Shown here one piece after another: positions 25,459 through 34,780 of a DNA stretch of 64,000 nucleotides. Below the pieces are notes generated by a model that did not search any database, was not told the origin of the DNA, and saw nothing but the letters and a program-made list of their open reading frames with translations. How positions within the stretch are numbered: position 1 is the stretch's first letter; every line of letters begins with the position of its first letter. Origin of the DNA: Marinomonas balearica (GTDB lineage Bacteria; Pseudomonadota; Gammaproteobacteria; Pseudomonadales; Marinomonadaceae); contig NZ_SNXC01000009.1 of the NCBI RefSeq assembly GCF_004362145.1, positions 705,206 to 769,205 on the forward strand, in the 5' to 3' direction. A program made the translations under genes and the position numbers.

Positions 25459-26538
25459 ATGACTAAAAATGTATTGATTTTGCCTGGTGATGGCATCGGC
25501 CCTGAAATTGTAGAGCAAGCTGTTCGTGTATTGGATCAAGTTAATACGGCGTTTTCTTTAAACGTTGAGCATGAAAGCGCACTAGTGGGCGGTTCTGCAT
25601 ACGATGAAACAGGATCTCCATTGCCGGAAGTGACATTGGCTAAGGCAAAAGCAGCTGACGCTATTCTATTAGGCGCAGTAGGTGGCCCTAAGTGGGATGG
25701 ACTTGATATGTCTGTTCGCCCTGAAAAAGGCTTGCTAGGACTGCGTTCTAACTTAGAGCTGTTTGCAAATCTACGTCCCGCTATTTTGTATCCTCAGCTT
25801 GCTGATGCATCAAGCTTAAAGCCTGAAATCGTCGCAGGTCTGGATATCTTGATTGTTCGCGAATTAACGGGCGGTATTTATTTTGGTCAGCCGCGCGGTA
25901 TCCGCACGTTGGAGAACGGCGAACGCCAAGGTTATAATACGTATGTATATTCTGAATCTGAGATTCGTCGAATCGCTCGTTCTGCGTTTGAAGCGGCGCG
26001 TCAACGCGGTAAACGAGTATGCTCTATCGATAAATCCAATGTTTTGGAAGTGACCGTACTTTGGAAAGAAGTTATGGAAGAGGTCGCTAAAGAATATCCA
26101 GACGTTGAGCTTAGCCATATGCTTGTAGATAATGCGGCGATGCAGCTAGTACGAGCGCCTAAACAATTCGATGTTATGGTGACAGGCAACATGTTTGGCG
26201 ATATTCTTTCCGATGCAGCTGCAATGCTTACAGGTTCTATCGGCATGTTACCTTCAGCATCACTAAATGCTGAAGGTCGTGGCATGTACGAGCCGTGCCA
26301 TGGCTCTGCTCCTGATATTGCAGGTCAAGGTAAAGCAAACCCATTGGCTACGATCCTTTCTGTTGCTATGATGTTGCGTTATTCGCTTGATTCAAAAGAA
26401 GCAGCGGATGCAATTGAAGCGGCAGTAAGTAATGTTCTCGACCAAGGTCTAAGAACAGCTGATATCGCATCAGAAGGTTGTACAACAGTAAGCACTGCTC
26501 AAATGGGTGATGCAGTACTTGCTGCTTTAAAGGCCTAG
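25459..26538 (+). CDS. leuB: 3-isopropylmalate dehydrogenase
   Basis: A 359-residue NAD-dependent oxidative decarboxylase that makes 2-oxoisocaproate precursor in leucine synthesis. Visible motifs are GDGIGPEI near the start, [10 protein letters not shown], the [10 protein letters not shown] substrate loop, and [24 protein letters not shown] with the metal-binding aspartates. Third gene of the leu operon. Confidence 0.97.
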   Translation: MTKNVLILPGDGIGPEIVEQAVRVLDQVNTAFSLNVEHESALVGGSAYDETGSPLPEVTLAKAKAADAILLGAVGGPKWDGLDMSVRPEKGLLGLRSNLELFANLRPAILYPQLADASSLKPEIVAGLDILIVRELTGGIYFGQPRGIRTLENGERQGYNTYVYSESEIRRIARSAFEAARQRGKRVCSIDKSNVLEVTVLWKEVMEEVAKEYPDVELSHMLVDNAAMQLVRAPKQFDVMVTGNMFGDILSDAAAMLTGSIGMLPSASLNAEGRGMYEPCHGSAPDIAGQGKANPLATILSVAMMLRYSLDSKEAADAIEAAVSNVLDQGLRTADIASEGCTTVSTAQMGDAVLAALKA

Positions 26539-26624
26539 TGAACTATAGAATGATAGTCACAGGTGATCATTAGGGATACTGCTCTTGGTATGAGTAGACC
26601 CACACTAAAAAAGGTATAAAGACC

Positions 26625-27743
26625 ATGTCAAAACAAACTGTAGGTATAGTCGGATGGCGCGGAATGGTTGGTTCCGTGTTAATGCAACGTATGCGAGAAG
26701 AACGAGATTTTGATCACATTGATCCTGTCTTCTTCTCAACATCGCAAACGGGTCAGAAGGGCCCAGAGATAGGTAAAGAGATCCCTCTGCTTCAAGACGC
26801 AAATGATATTGAGTCTTTGAAGAAAATGGAGATCATTATTACCTGTCAAGGCGGTGATTATACAAAGGCGATTTATCCTAAGTTACGTGAGGCTGGTTGG
26901 AAAGGTTACTGGATCGACGCAGCATCTTCATTGCGTATGGATAAAGACGCAATCATTGTGCTTGATCCGGTTAACCAAAACGTCATCAAGCAAGGCTTGA
27001 AAGATGGCGTTAAAACCTTTGCTGGTGGTAACTGTACTGTATCACTTATGTTGCTTGCATTAGGCGGCCTATTTGAGAAAGGTTACGTCGAATGGATGAC
27101 TTCAATGACCTATCAAGCTGCGTCTGGTGGCGGTGCCCGCCATATGCGCGAGCTTATAAATCAAATGGGTTTGTTAAACGGTACAGTCGCTTCAGAGTTG
27201 GCTGATCCTGCGAGTGCAATTCTTGATATCGACCGCAAGGTTGCTGAGAAAATGCGCTCATCGGATATGCCTGTCGACCAGTTTGGTGTACCTCTAGCTG
27301 GCTCATTGATCCCTTATATAGACAGTCAATTGGATAATGGTCAGAGCCGAGAAGAGTGGAAAGCGCAGGCTGAAACGAACAAAATTCTAGGAAACATGGG
27401 ATCACCGATTCCAGTAGATGGATTATGTGTTCGCGTTGGCGCAATGCGTTGCCACAGTCAGGCATTCACGATCAAATTGAATAAAGACATTCCGGTTGCG
27501 GATATCGAAGGGCTTTTAGCTCAACATAACGATTGGGTTGATGTTGTGCCAAATGATAAGCAGGCATCTATGGAGCGACTGACTCCAACAGTTGCGACAG
27601 GTACTTTGAATATTCCTGTAGGTAGAATTCGTAAGCTGAACATGGGACCTGAATACATTAGCGCGTTTAGCGTAGGTGATCAGCTTCTATGGGGTGCTGC
27701 TGAGCCTCTACGTCGTATGTTGAGAATACTGCTCGACGACTGA
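26625..27743 (+). CDS. asd: Aspartate-semialdehyde dehydrogenase
   Basis: A 372-residue NADPH enzyme that reduces aspartyl phosphate for lysine, methionine, threonine and diaminopimelate synthesis. The nucleophile is C137 in GGNCTVSLM, equivalent to C135 of E. coli Asd. The NADP motif [15 protein letters not shown] is at 8-22. It lies 86 bp after leuB, as in Pseudomonas; it may have its own promoter. A strong terminator follows. Confidence 0.96.
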   Translation: MSKQTVGIVGWRGMVGSVLMQRMREERDFDHIDPVFFSTSQTGQKGPEIGKEIPLLQDANDIESLKKMEIIITCQGGDYTKAIYPKLREAGWKGYWIDAASSLRMDKDAIIVLDPVNQNVIKQGLKDGVKTFAGGNCTVSLMLLALGGLFEKGYVEWMTSMTYQAASGGGARHMRELINQMGLLNGTVASELADPASAILDIDRKVAEKMRSSDMPVDQFGVPLAGSLIPYIDSQLDNGQSREEWKAQAETNKILGNMGSPIPVDGLCVRVGAMRCHSQAFTIKLNKDIPVADIEGLLAQHNDWVDVVPNDKQASMERLTPTVATGTLNIPVGRIRKLNMGPEYISAFSVGDQLLWGAAEPLRRMLRILLDD

Positions 27744-27762
27744 TTGTTGACTCAGATCTAAC

Positions 27763-27786
27763 AAAACCGCCTAAGGGCGGTTTTTT
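27763..27786 (+). terminator. Rho-independent terminator after asd
   Basis: AAAACCGCC at 27763-27771 pairs with GGCGGTTTT around TAAG and ends in six T residues. Confidence 0.93.
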
Positions 27787-27939
27787 CGTTTCTATTGATC
27801 TATGTAATGATTCGTATGGAAAAGTGATTTTAGGCTTGAATTTAATCGATAAACCCTTAAGTTATTAATTAAGGCTAACAACAAAGGAGATATAAAACAG
27901 AGTTTTCCATCAACCAAGAATAATAAGGAAAGTTTGCTT

Positions 27940-28332
27940 ATGTATAAACTGAACATTAGCGGCCATCACGTTCACTCCGGTGAAGAAGTACAACAAACAG
28001 TTAAAGAAAAGCTAGATCACCTTGTAAGGGTGAATAATCATATTACGACCATCAATGTCATCTTAAATGCTGAAAAGCATAAAGCACACGAGCTTATTGT
28101 CGAGGCGAGTGTTCACATCCCAAATCACGATCTTTTCGCAACCGTAAAAACTGATAAACAACTTAAGCCTGCATTAGATATGTTGGTCGCCAAACTTGAA
28201 AAACAGTTACTCAAGTTCAAATCTAAACATGAAGGTAGAAAACACCATCCCGACTCACGTGATGTAGAAAGTAATCTAGAGCGTGAAAAGCAGGATGAAT
28301 TCAACGAGCTAGCAGAGCGAAGTGTTCTATAG
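27940..28332 (+). CDS. HPF/RaiA-family ribosome hibernation factor
   Basis: 130 residues from ATG 27940 with AAGGAA 9 bp upstream; an earlier TTG has no better site. The first 100 residues match the HPF/YfiA fold (NISGHHVHSGEEVQQTVKEKL, then DLFATVKTDKQLKPALDMLVAKLEKQL), which binds the 30S decoding region in stationary phase. The C-terminal 30 residues are charged. It is longer than E. coli HPF (95) and RaiA (113) but lacks the dimerising domain of long HPF. It is not next to rpoN, so it is more likely RaiA-like. Confidence 0.85.
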   Translation: MYKLNISGHHVHSGEEVQQTVKEKLDHLVRVNNHITTINVILNAEKHKAHELIVEASVHIPNHDLFATVKTDKQLKPALDMLVAKLEKQLLKFKSKHEGRKHHPDSRDVESNLEREKQDEFNELAERSVL

Positions 28333-28382
28333 TCATGGACAAATAGGTCGAAGCTTAACGATGGCTTTTGCAGCCTAATTGT

Positions 28383-28454
28383 AAAATTCTAAATCAAAAA
28401 TATGTTTGCCCTTGATTATCATCGAATTAAGTTCAAGGGCAAACTCAAAATTCT
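28383..28454. repeat. 12-bp stem hairpin flanked by 8-bp direct repeats
   Basis: GTTTGCCCTTGA at 28404-28415 pairs perfectly with 28433-28444 around a 17-base loop. AAAATTCT occurs at 28383-28390 and again at 28447-28454, outside the hairpin. There is no T-run, so it is a poor terminator. It could be a palindromic intergenic element, perhaps a remnant of a small insertion. Confidence 0.5.
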
Positions 28455-28530
28455 GTATTTAAAACCACTTTAACGCGCAAACGATTACGGGTACTGTATA
28501 TCAATAGATTGGTTTACTGGGATTTAAGCT

Positions 28531-29730
28531 ATGGATCTAAGGCGCGTATTCTTCATCGGTAATATCGTTTTGTTAGGTATTGCTCCTTCCTTTACTTACG
28601 CATTCTCTTCATCAAGTCTTGATGATTTTCTAGATCAACTTGATGAAGACATCCAAGATGAAGTCGATGATATAGAGCAGCAGATCGAAGATTTGGAGGA
28701 GGGGCAAACACCTTCTGAAGCACTTCAAGAGCAAATTGATCAAAATGCTCAAACCATAACCAGCCTCGCCAATAATGTTAGTCAAAACGCGGATAGTGAG
28801 TTAGAAAAGGAGCTGCTTGACGTTAATAATGAAGCAGACCGTGCGGTGCTATCACTTGAAGATGCGATTGGTCAATATGATGATAAGGCTGTCTACTACG
28901 CAAAGCTTGCTGCAGATGCGAAAGAGCAGGGGCTGACTTCGCTAGAAAATGCATATACAGCAATGTCAGAAGCTTGGCGTGAAATGATGAATAAATACGA
29001 GAGCGAACTTCAAGTGCAGTATGAGGATATTTTGTCAGATATCACGGCATCGGAAGATTCTAGTTTTGTTCTTGTTGGTCAAGAAGCTCAGTTTGAAAAT
29101 GTTTCAGAATCCGATGAAACTGTCCCTGAGCTATTTCCTTCTTCTTCAATTGGGTTTAACTCTTCTTCAAAGGGGTTCTCTATCCCGTTAAGTTTTACCG
29201 TGTCTGACTGGAGCCGAGTCTCTGTCGTTACACCATATTCTAAAGGCAGTTTTAGAAGCCCTTTGCTGACATTAGGGCTGTTCACGAACGATGTTTTGTT
29301 CGACTATATTGGTATTCGTAGTCAATTATTGCTTGATGACGATTTACGCTACGGTTACGGCATAAAAGTAAAAGAGCGCATAGGTTCATTAGCCTTATTG
29401 GTTGATTATTCCTTAGGCCAAACGAATTATGACTACGATTACATGAGCTGGCATTATGGAGTTGGTTGGCAATTTGATGATGCAATGGTGTATGGAATTT
29501 ACAACCAAACAGAAATTGAACCAGAGACCACATCAACAAGACTTTCTTCGAATGATATAACGTTTGGTGTTCAGTCAAAAATAACGTTATTTGGAATTTA
29601 TCCTCCAGGGATTAACCTAAACGTAAGCGTAATTACACCTCAGAAAAATGAAATGCGTTTTAGAGAAGAAACAAAAGAGCTAGACGGAGAAGGGTGGCGT
29701 TATCAATTTGGGATGAGTGCCGCGTTTTAA
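28531..29730 (+). CDS. Exported protein: acidic coiled coil plus predicted outer-membrane beta-barrel
   Basis: 399 residues. A signal peptide ends near FTYA. Residues about 28-165 form a very acidic, helix-rich coiled-coil region (DQLDEDIQDEVDDIEQQIEDLEE is the clearest part). From about 195 onward the sequence alternates in beta-strand fashion with many aromatic residues (YGYGIKVKERIG, DYDYMSWHYGVGWQF) and ends FGMSAAF, with the terminal phenylalanine typical of outer-membrane barrels. I do not recognise a family. A periplasmic coiled coil attached to a small barrel is plausible. Confidence 0.7.
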   Translation: MDLRRVFFIGNIVLLGIAPSFTYAFSSSSLDDFLDQLDEDIQDEVDDIEQQIEDLEEGQTPSEALQEQIDQNAQTITSLANNVSQNADSELEKELLDVNNEADRAVLSLEDAIGQYDDKAVYYAKLAADAKEQGLTSLENAYTAMSEAWREMMNKYESELQVQYEDILSDITASEDSSFVLVGQEAQFENVSESDETVPELFPSSSIGFNSSSKGFSIPLSFTVSDWSRVSVVTPYSKGSFRSPLLTLGLFTNDVLFDYIGIRSQLLLDDDLRYGYGIKVKERIGSLALLVDYSLGQTNYDYDYMSWHYGVGWQFDDAMVYGIYNQTEIEPETTSTRLSSNDITFGVQSKITLFGIYPPGINLNVSVITPQKNEMRFREETKELDGEGWRYQFGMSAAF

Positions 29731-29762
29731 TTAGCCCGATTTTTTGTTTTATTTCTCTCATA

Positions 29763-29789
29763 AAAAAGCCCGCAAAATGCGGGCTTTTT
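29763..29789. terminator. Bidirectional terminator between the barrel protein gene and acnB
   Basis: AAAAAGCCCGC at 29763-29773 pairs perfectly with 29779-29789 around AAAAT, with T tracts usable on both strands. Confidence 0.92.
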
Positions 29790-29825
29790 ACTATGTATCG
29801 CTTTTAAGTATGTATAAAGAGATAG

Positions 29826-32624
29826 TTAGTTGCTGCTAACAGCAATCAATTCTGGCTCAATTGTCATATCTTCTACTGGAGGCGCGAAGGATGTCAGGTC
29901 AATCCCTTCTACAGCTGACATGTATTCATCCATTGTTGGGAATCGTCCAAGAACGGTTGAAAGAACAACTAGAGGCGTTGAGCCTAATAGAGATTCACCT
30001 TTCTTCTCTGCAGAGTCGGCTACAACACGGCCTTGGAAAAGACGGGTTGATGTTGCAATAACAGTGTCGCCAGGTGCTGCTTTTTCTTGGTTACCCATAC
30101 ATAGGTTACACCCAGGGCGTTCTAAGTAGAGAATATTCTCATAAGAAGTACGCGCAGCATTTTTTGGATTAGTATCATCGAACTCGAAACCAGCGTATTT
30201 CGCTAGGATGTCCCAGTCGCCCTCTGCTTTCAATTCATCGACAATGTTGTAAGTAGGGGCTGCAACAACAAGAGGTGCCTTGAATGACACGCTACCTTGC
30301 TTAGATTCAATATTGCGTAGCATCTGAGCAATGATCTGAATGTCACCTTTGTGAACCATGCAAGATCCCACAAAGCCTAGGTCTACAGGTTTATCATTGT
30401 AGAATGAAACAGGACGAATGACGTCGTGAGTATAGCGTTTTGAAACATCGTCATTGTTAACGTCTGGATCGGCAACCATAGGTTCAGCAATTTCATCCAG
30501 GTCTACAACAACTTCCGCATGGTATTTGGCGTTGTTGTCTGGAGCTAGTGCAGGTTGTTCTCCAGACTTGATGCCAGCTATGCGCTTATCAGCAAGGTCG
30601 ATTAACCCTTGTAGTGTTTTAGCTGTGTTTTCCATGCCTTTATTGATCATGATTTGAATGCGGCTTTTCGCCAATTCAAGCGATTCAATCAAGGTATCAT
30701 CCGTCGAAATACAGATTGAGGCTTTTGCCTTCATTTCTGCAGTCCAGTCTGTAAAGGTGAAGGCTTGGTCAGCAAGCAATGTTCCAATGTGTACTTCGAT
30801 GATACGACCTTGGAATACGTTTTCTCCGCCAAACTGTTTTAGCATCTGTGCTTGTGTTGCGTGAACAACATCGCGGAAGTCCATGTGGCTCTTCATGTTG
30901 CCTTTGAACGTGACTTTCACTGAATCAGGGATTGGCATTGCAGCCTCACCTGTTGCAAGTGCTAGAGCCACTGTGCCGGAGTCTGCACCGAATGCTACAC
31001 CTTTAGACATACGTGTATGAGAGTCACCGCCAATGATAATTGCGCGGTCATCAATCGTAATGTCATTCAATACTTTGTGAATAACGTCGGTCATAGGTGG
31101 GTAAACACCTTTTGGATCACGAGCAGTGATAAGACCGAATTTGTTCATAAAGCTCATAAGCTTAGGGATGTTCGCTTTCGCTTTATTATCCCAAACAGAA
31201 GCGGTATGACAGCCTGATTGGTAAGCACCGTCTACAATCGGCGAAATAACAGAGGCTGCCATTGCTTCAAGTTCCTGAGCCGTCATTGGTCCAGTTGTAT
31301 CTTGAGAGCCTACAATGTTGACTTTGACACGAACGTCAGAGCCTGCATGCAATGGTGTTTCAGAAGTAACGCCAACTGCATTATTGTTGAAGATTTTCTC
31401 AACAGCGGTTAGGCCTTGACCTTCAAGAGAGATTTCTTTTGAAGGTGCATACACTTGAGGAGCCGCAACACCCAGTGTTTCAGCTGCGAAAGTCTGTAGT
31501 TTTTTACCGAATACTACGGCATATGAGCCGCCAGCCTTCATGAATTCAACTTTTTGTGGACTAAAAGAATCAGAAACGTCCGCCAGCTCTTGATCACCGT
31601 TGTTAAGTGTTTTACGTTTTGTGTCGATTGTCAGAACAGTGCCTGTCGCGACAGAGTACGCTTCTTCTAGGACTGGGTCACCGTTTGCATCTAAAACGGC
31701 GTTGCCTTGTGCATCAACTTTCTTAACCCAGTTTTTAAGGTCGATACCAATACCGCCCGTAACACCAACAGTCGTCAAGAAAATAGGAGAGATACCATTC
31801 GTACCTGCAACAACAGGAGCGATGTTAATGAAAGGAACGTAAGGGCTAGCTTGCTTACCTGCCCATAGTGCAACGTTGTTAACGCCAGACATGCGTGAGG
31901 AGCCCACGCCCATAGTGCCTTTTTCTGCGATAAGCATGACTTTGGCATTTGGGTGCTTTTTCTGAAGCTCTACAATTTCTTGTTGTGCTTCTGGAGTGAT
32001 CATGCATTTTCCGTGTAGTTCACGGTCTGCACGAGAGTGAGCTTGATTGCCTGGAGACAATAAGTCAGTTGAAATATCGCCTTCACCGGCAATATACGTA
32101 ACAACTTCAATGCTTTCGTCGATTTCAGGAAGCTTAGTGAAAAACTCTGCTTTTGAATAACTTTCAAGAATGTCTTTAGCGATGCCGTTACCAGCGTTGT
32201 ATGCATCCGCCAAACGAGCCATGTCTGCGTCGTACAAAAATACTTGTGTTTTTAAAACGTCAGCAGCAGAAGAAGCAACAGTGACATCATCAGCAAGTGC
32301 TAGGTCAATCAGCGCTTCTACAGATGGACCGCCTTTCATGTGTGAAAGGTACTCAAAAGCAAGCTCAGTAGAGATTTCGTTAACAGATGCTTCGCCTAAA
32401 ATGATTTCTTTTAGGAATTGCGCTTTTACTGCAGCAGCAGATGTAGTGCCTGGTAGTGTGTTATAAACAAAAAAGTTTAAAGAATCTTCTCTGTGCTTGT
32501 GTTCAGTGTCTTTGATTTGTTCGATGATTTCAGAAAGTAACTCACCGCCATCGATTGGCTTAGGGTTTAGCCCTTCAGCTTTGCGGTCTTCAATTTCGTT
32601 TAAGTATTCTTGATACAGGCTCAT
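29826..32624 (-). CDS. acnB: Aconitate hydratase B / 2-methylisocitrate dehydratase, long form
   Basis: A 932-residue TCA-cycle enzyme converting citrate to isocitrate. The HEAT-like helical N-terminal domain and swivel domain precede the catalytic core. Cluster ligands are the cysteine in FVGSCMVHKGD and the two in RPGCNLCMGNQEK. IGGDSHTRMSKGVAFGADSG and VGSQDTTGPMTAQEL are core motifs. It is about 67 residues longer than E. coli AcnB (865) and differs much in its middle and C-terminus, resembling the longer AcnB variants. A structured element lies about 80 bp upstream. Confidence 0.93.
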   Translation of the reverse strand: MSLYQEYLNEIEDRKAEGLNPKPIDGGELLSEIIEQIKDTEHKHREDSLNFFVYNTLPGTTSAAAVKAQFLKEIILGEASVNEISTELAFEYLSHMKGGPSVEALIDLALADDVTVASSAADVLKTQVFLYDADMARLADAYNAGNGIAKDILESYSKAEFFTKLPEIDESIEVVTYIAGEGDISTDLLSPGNQAHSRADRELHGKCMITPEAQQEIVELQKKHPNAKVMLIAEKGTMGVGSSRMSGVNNVALWAGKQASPYVPFINIAPVVAGTNGISPIFLTTVGVTGGIGIDLKNWVKKVDAQGNAVLDANGDPVLEEAYSVATGTVLTIDTKRKTLNNGDQELADVSDSFSPQKVEFMKAGGSYAVVFGKKLQTFAAETLGVAAPQVYAPSKEISLEGQGLTAVEKIFNNNAVGVTSETPLHAGSDVRVKVNIVGSQDTTGPMTAQELEAMAASVISPIVDGAYQSGCHTASVWDNKAKANIPKLMSFMNKFGLITARDPKGVYPPMTDVIHKVLNDITIDDRAIIIGGDSHTRMSKGVAFGADSGTVALALATGEAAMPIPDSVKVTFKGNMKSHMDFRDVVHATQAQMLKQFGGENVFQGRIIEVHIGTLLADQAFTFTDWTAEMKAKASICISTDDTLIESLELAKSRIQIMINKGMENTAKTLQGLIDLADKRIAGIKSGEQPALAPDNNAKYHAEVVVDLDEIAEPMVADPDVNNDDVSKRYTHDVIRPVSFYNDKPVDLGFVGSCMVHKGDIQIIAQMLRNIESKQGSVSFKAPLVVAAPTYNIVDELKAEGDWDILAKYAGFEFDDTNPKNAARTSYENILYLERPGCNLCMGNQEKAAPGDTVIATSTRLFQGRVVADSAEKKGESLLGSTPLVVLSTVLGRFPTMDEYMSAVEGIDLTSFAPPVEDMTIEPELIAVSSN

Positions 32625-32702
32625 TTAACACCTCTAAACTTTTAATAGCGAAAATAGTGCGGGTATAACAGGATCTGACAAGAGATCGACTTTTATAACG
32701 AA

Positions 32703-32746
32703 GGGAGCTTCCCTAAGGAAACATAGGGTACTAATGTGAAGCTCCC
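32703..32746 (-). promoter_or_regulatory. Candidate structured leader element upstream of acnB
   Basis: On the minus strand GGGAGCTT (32746-32739) pairs with AAGCTCCC (32710-32703). Inside it a second stem CCCTA/TAGGG can form, giving a two-tier hairpin. No T-run follows, so a terminator of the preceding gene is unlikely. It ends 78 bp before the acnB start. E. coli acnB is controlled post-transcriptionally, so a leader role here is possible but inferred. Confidence 0.4.
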
Positions 32747-32845
32747 ACGGCACTCTATATTTTTAACGTGAATATAGTATAGGAAAAAGCGGTCTAAAAG
32801 TGCATTCTCACCATAACAATATCGAATAGGGGACATTTAGCCAAA

Positions 32846-34591
32846 TTATTCTACATTATCTAAAGTCTTGTTTTTGTTAATGATTCTCACTAACCTAAAC
32901 CCCCAGTTACTTGCTCTCATCGAAGGTTCAGCGGGATATCGTGTCGCGCTTCTTCCCACCGTGGGTTCGTCGAACCATGATCCTCCGCGTAGAACACGTT
33001 GTTCGCATTGATTGGATAACCAAATACTGTTCGTGGACGGCGCATCGTTATAATTGTCATGGTAGCAATCTTCTACCCATTCTGCGACGTTACCGTGCAT
33101 GTCAAATAGCCCGAAAGGGTTGCTTGCTTGTGAACCAACGGGGGCGCTGGAAACGCTGTCCCATTGTGTGCCGCACGTTTCACATACGCTGAATCCTTCT
33201 TGCAGGTTGTCGCCGTACCAATACGCCGTTTTGGAGCCAGAACGTGCAGAGTATTCCCACTCAATTTCAGTAGGCAGGCGATAAGTTTCGCCCGTTTGTT
33301 GTGAAACCCAAGCAGCATAAGCTTTTGCGTCATACCAAGATACATTCATTACCGGGCGATTGTTGCGCCCCCAGCCATTATCGGGAGGAAGAGCACGCCC
33401 GGTTGCGTTAGCGAAGCGATCATATTGAGCGAATGTCACTTCGTATTTACTCAAATAGAAACCAACCGGGATGTTAACTTCATGGACGGGGACTTCGTTT
33501 TCATAGCCGAGGCCGTTTAGGTCGCCCATTTCAAATATAGAAGGTTCGATTTTTTCGATTTTTGGTGCTGTCCCTCCATCTTTAAGCGGTTCTTCTAATG
33601 TTTGGGGTAACGATTCAAAGCTAGTTTGTTTGCTTTCAGTGTCTTGTTCATCGCTAGGGAAGCTAACCAGACCAAGAAACAACGGCAACGCAATGGCTGC
33701 CGTTGTTACAGAAACAGCGGGTATGCCGATTTTTAACCAACGAGTAATATTGCTATTACTTGGTCTAGGTTTGGCTTTCTTGGGTCTCACTGTTCCGTTA
33801 GATGCTGTGCTTTCGTACAAATCGGCACGCAAAATTCTCATGACTTCAATCAGAGATTTCGGTCGGTGTCTCAATGCGGGTCGGCACCACCCTTTAACTT
33901 TATTCCATGCGTCTATGCTGAGGGCATCGATTTCTTTCGGTAAGTTGTTAGTTGATCGGTCTAATATCGATTCGCCGAGTAACGCAGCAAGTAACAGCCT
34001 CATGAACATGTATCTGTCTATTGAAGGATTCAAAGACTGATGTCGTTTTTTATATTCGGGTGGGAAAAAGCGAACATCCAGCTCGTTTTTGGTTATTTTG
34101 TTCATCCAATTTAACGCGCCGAATCCGGTCATAACGCCGCTGCCGTTTACGACATGAACGCTATTAAGGTCGAGCATGCCATGAACAAGTTCTCGTTCGT
34201 GAACTTGATCCAAGGCTTTCGCCATGGAATCGAATACACTTAGAACAACATTGAGTGGAGCGCCATCTGGATATTTCCCTAAAAAACTAAATAAGCGTTC
34301 ACCACCGCAGACGGCGGAACATGAGAACACCCATAAATTAGAATAAAATGGCGGGTAGTTCGGAGATATCGACGAATGTTTTATCTGCGTGTACTTTCTT
34401 GCGTTGGATAAAAAATCTTCTAGCTCGCCGCGTTGTTGTTCGTAAAAGCGTAATACGAACGAGCGGCCGCCTTGATCCGCAACCCAGGCGGTCTTGCTGT
34501 CATTCAGTGGGTAGTTGAGGGTATATGGATCTACCTCCATCCCAACATGTTGACCAATTCTTAAATTATTTGGGTCGTAATACTGCTTCAT
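32846..34591 (-). CDS. Membrane-anchored pseudokinase fused to a SUMF/FGE-sulfatase domain
   Basis: 581 residues from ATG 34591; a TTG at 34609 would add six, and neither has a clear ribosome-binding site. Residues 1-262 resemble a Ser/Thr kinase, but the catalytic loop reads HGMLDLNSV in place of HRDLKPxN and the DFG motif is GFG, so catalysis is unlikely. A basic linker and one membrane span (about 285-309) follow. Residues about 350-571 form a formylglycine-generating-enzyme-like domain (YEVTFAQYDRFANATG, RLPTEIEWEYSARSG, FGLFDMHGNVAEWVED, RVLRGGSW, WGFRLVR). The copper-binding cysteines expected after GGSW are absent (GGSWFDEPTVG). The SUMF part is probably periplasmic with disulfides. 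Role unknown; a sensor or binding protein is likeliest. Confidence 0.8.
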   Translation of the reverse strand: MKQYYDPNNLRIGQHVGMEVDPYTLNYPLNDSKTAWVADQGGRSFVLRFYEQQRGELEDFLSNARKYTQIKHSSISPNYPPFYSNLWVFSCSAVCGGERLFSFLGKYPDGAPLNVVLSVFDSMAKALDQVHERELVHGMLDLNSVHVVNGSGVMTGFGALNWMNKITKNELDVRFFPPEYKKRHQSLNPSIDRYMFMRLLLAALLGESILDRSTNNLPKEIDALSIDAWNKVKGWCRPALRHRPKSLIEVMRILRADLYESTASNGTVRPKKAKPRPSNSNITRWLKIGIPAVSVTTAAIALPLFLGLVSFPSDEQDTESKQTSFESLPQTLEEPLKDGGTAPKIEKIEPSIFEMGDLNGLGYENEVPVHEVNIPVGFYLSKYEVTFAQYDRFANATGRALPPDNGWGRNNRPVMNVSWYDAKAYAAWVSQQTGETYRLPTEIEWEYSARSGSKTAYWYGDNLQEGFSVCETCGTQWDSVSSAPVGSQASNPFGLFDMHGNVAEWVEDCYHDNYNDAPSTNSIWLSNQCEQRVLRGGSWFDEPTVGRSATRYPAEPSMRASNWGFRLVRIINKNKTLDNVE

Positions 34592-34780
34592 GTGTGACTT
34601 GATATCCAAATCAATATCTATGGAGCCTTAATGATGCCAAAGTTAGCTCACAAAGCTATGCATGAGATGCATTTTTCTTTGTAAAGACTGAAACTTAGGT
34701 CAACGATTTGCGGCTTCCATTAATGCGTGGTTGCTCATTCCAGAGTATAATCCCGTTTTTTAAAAGAAAAAGGTAGAGAA

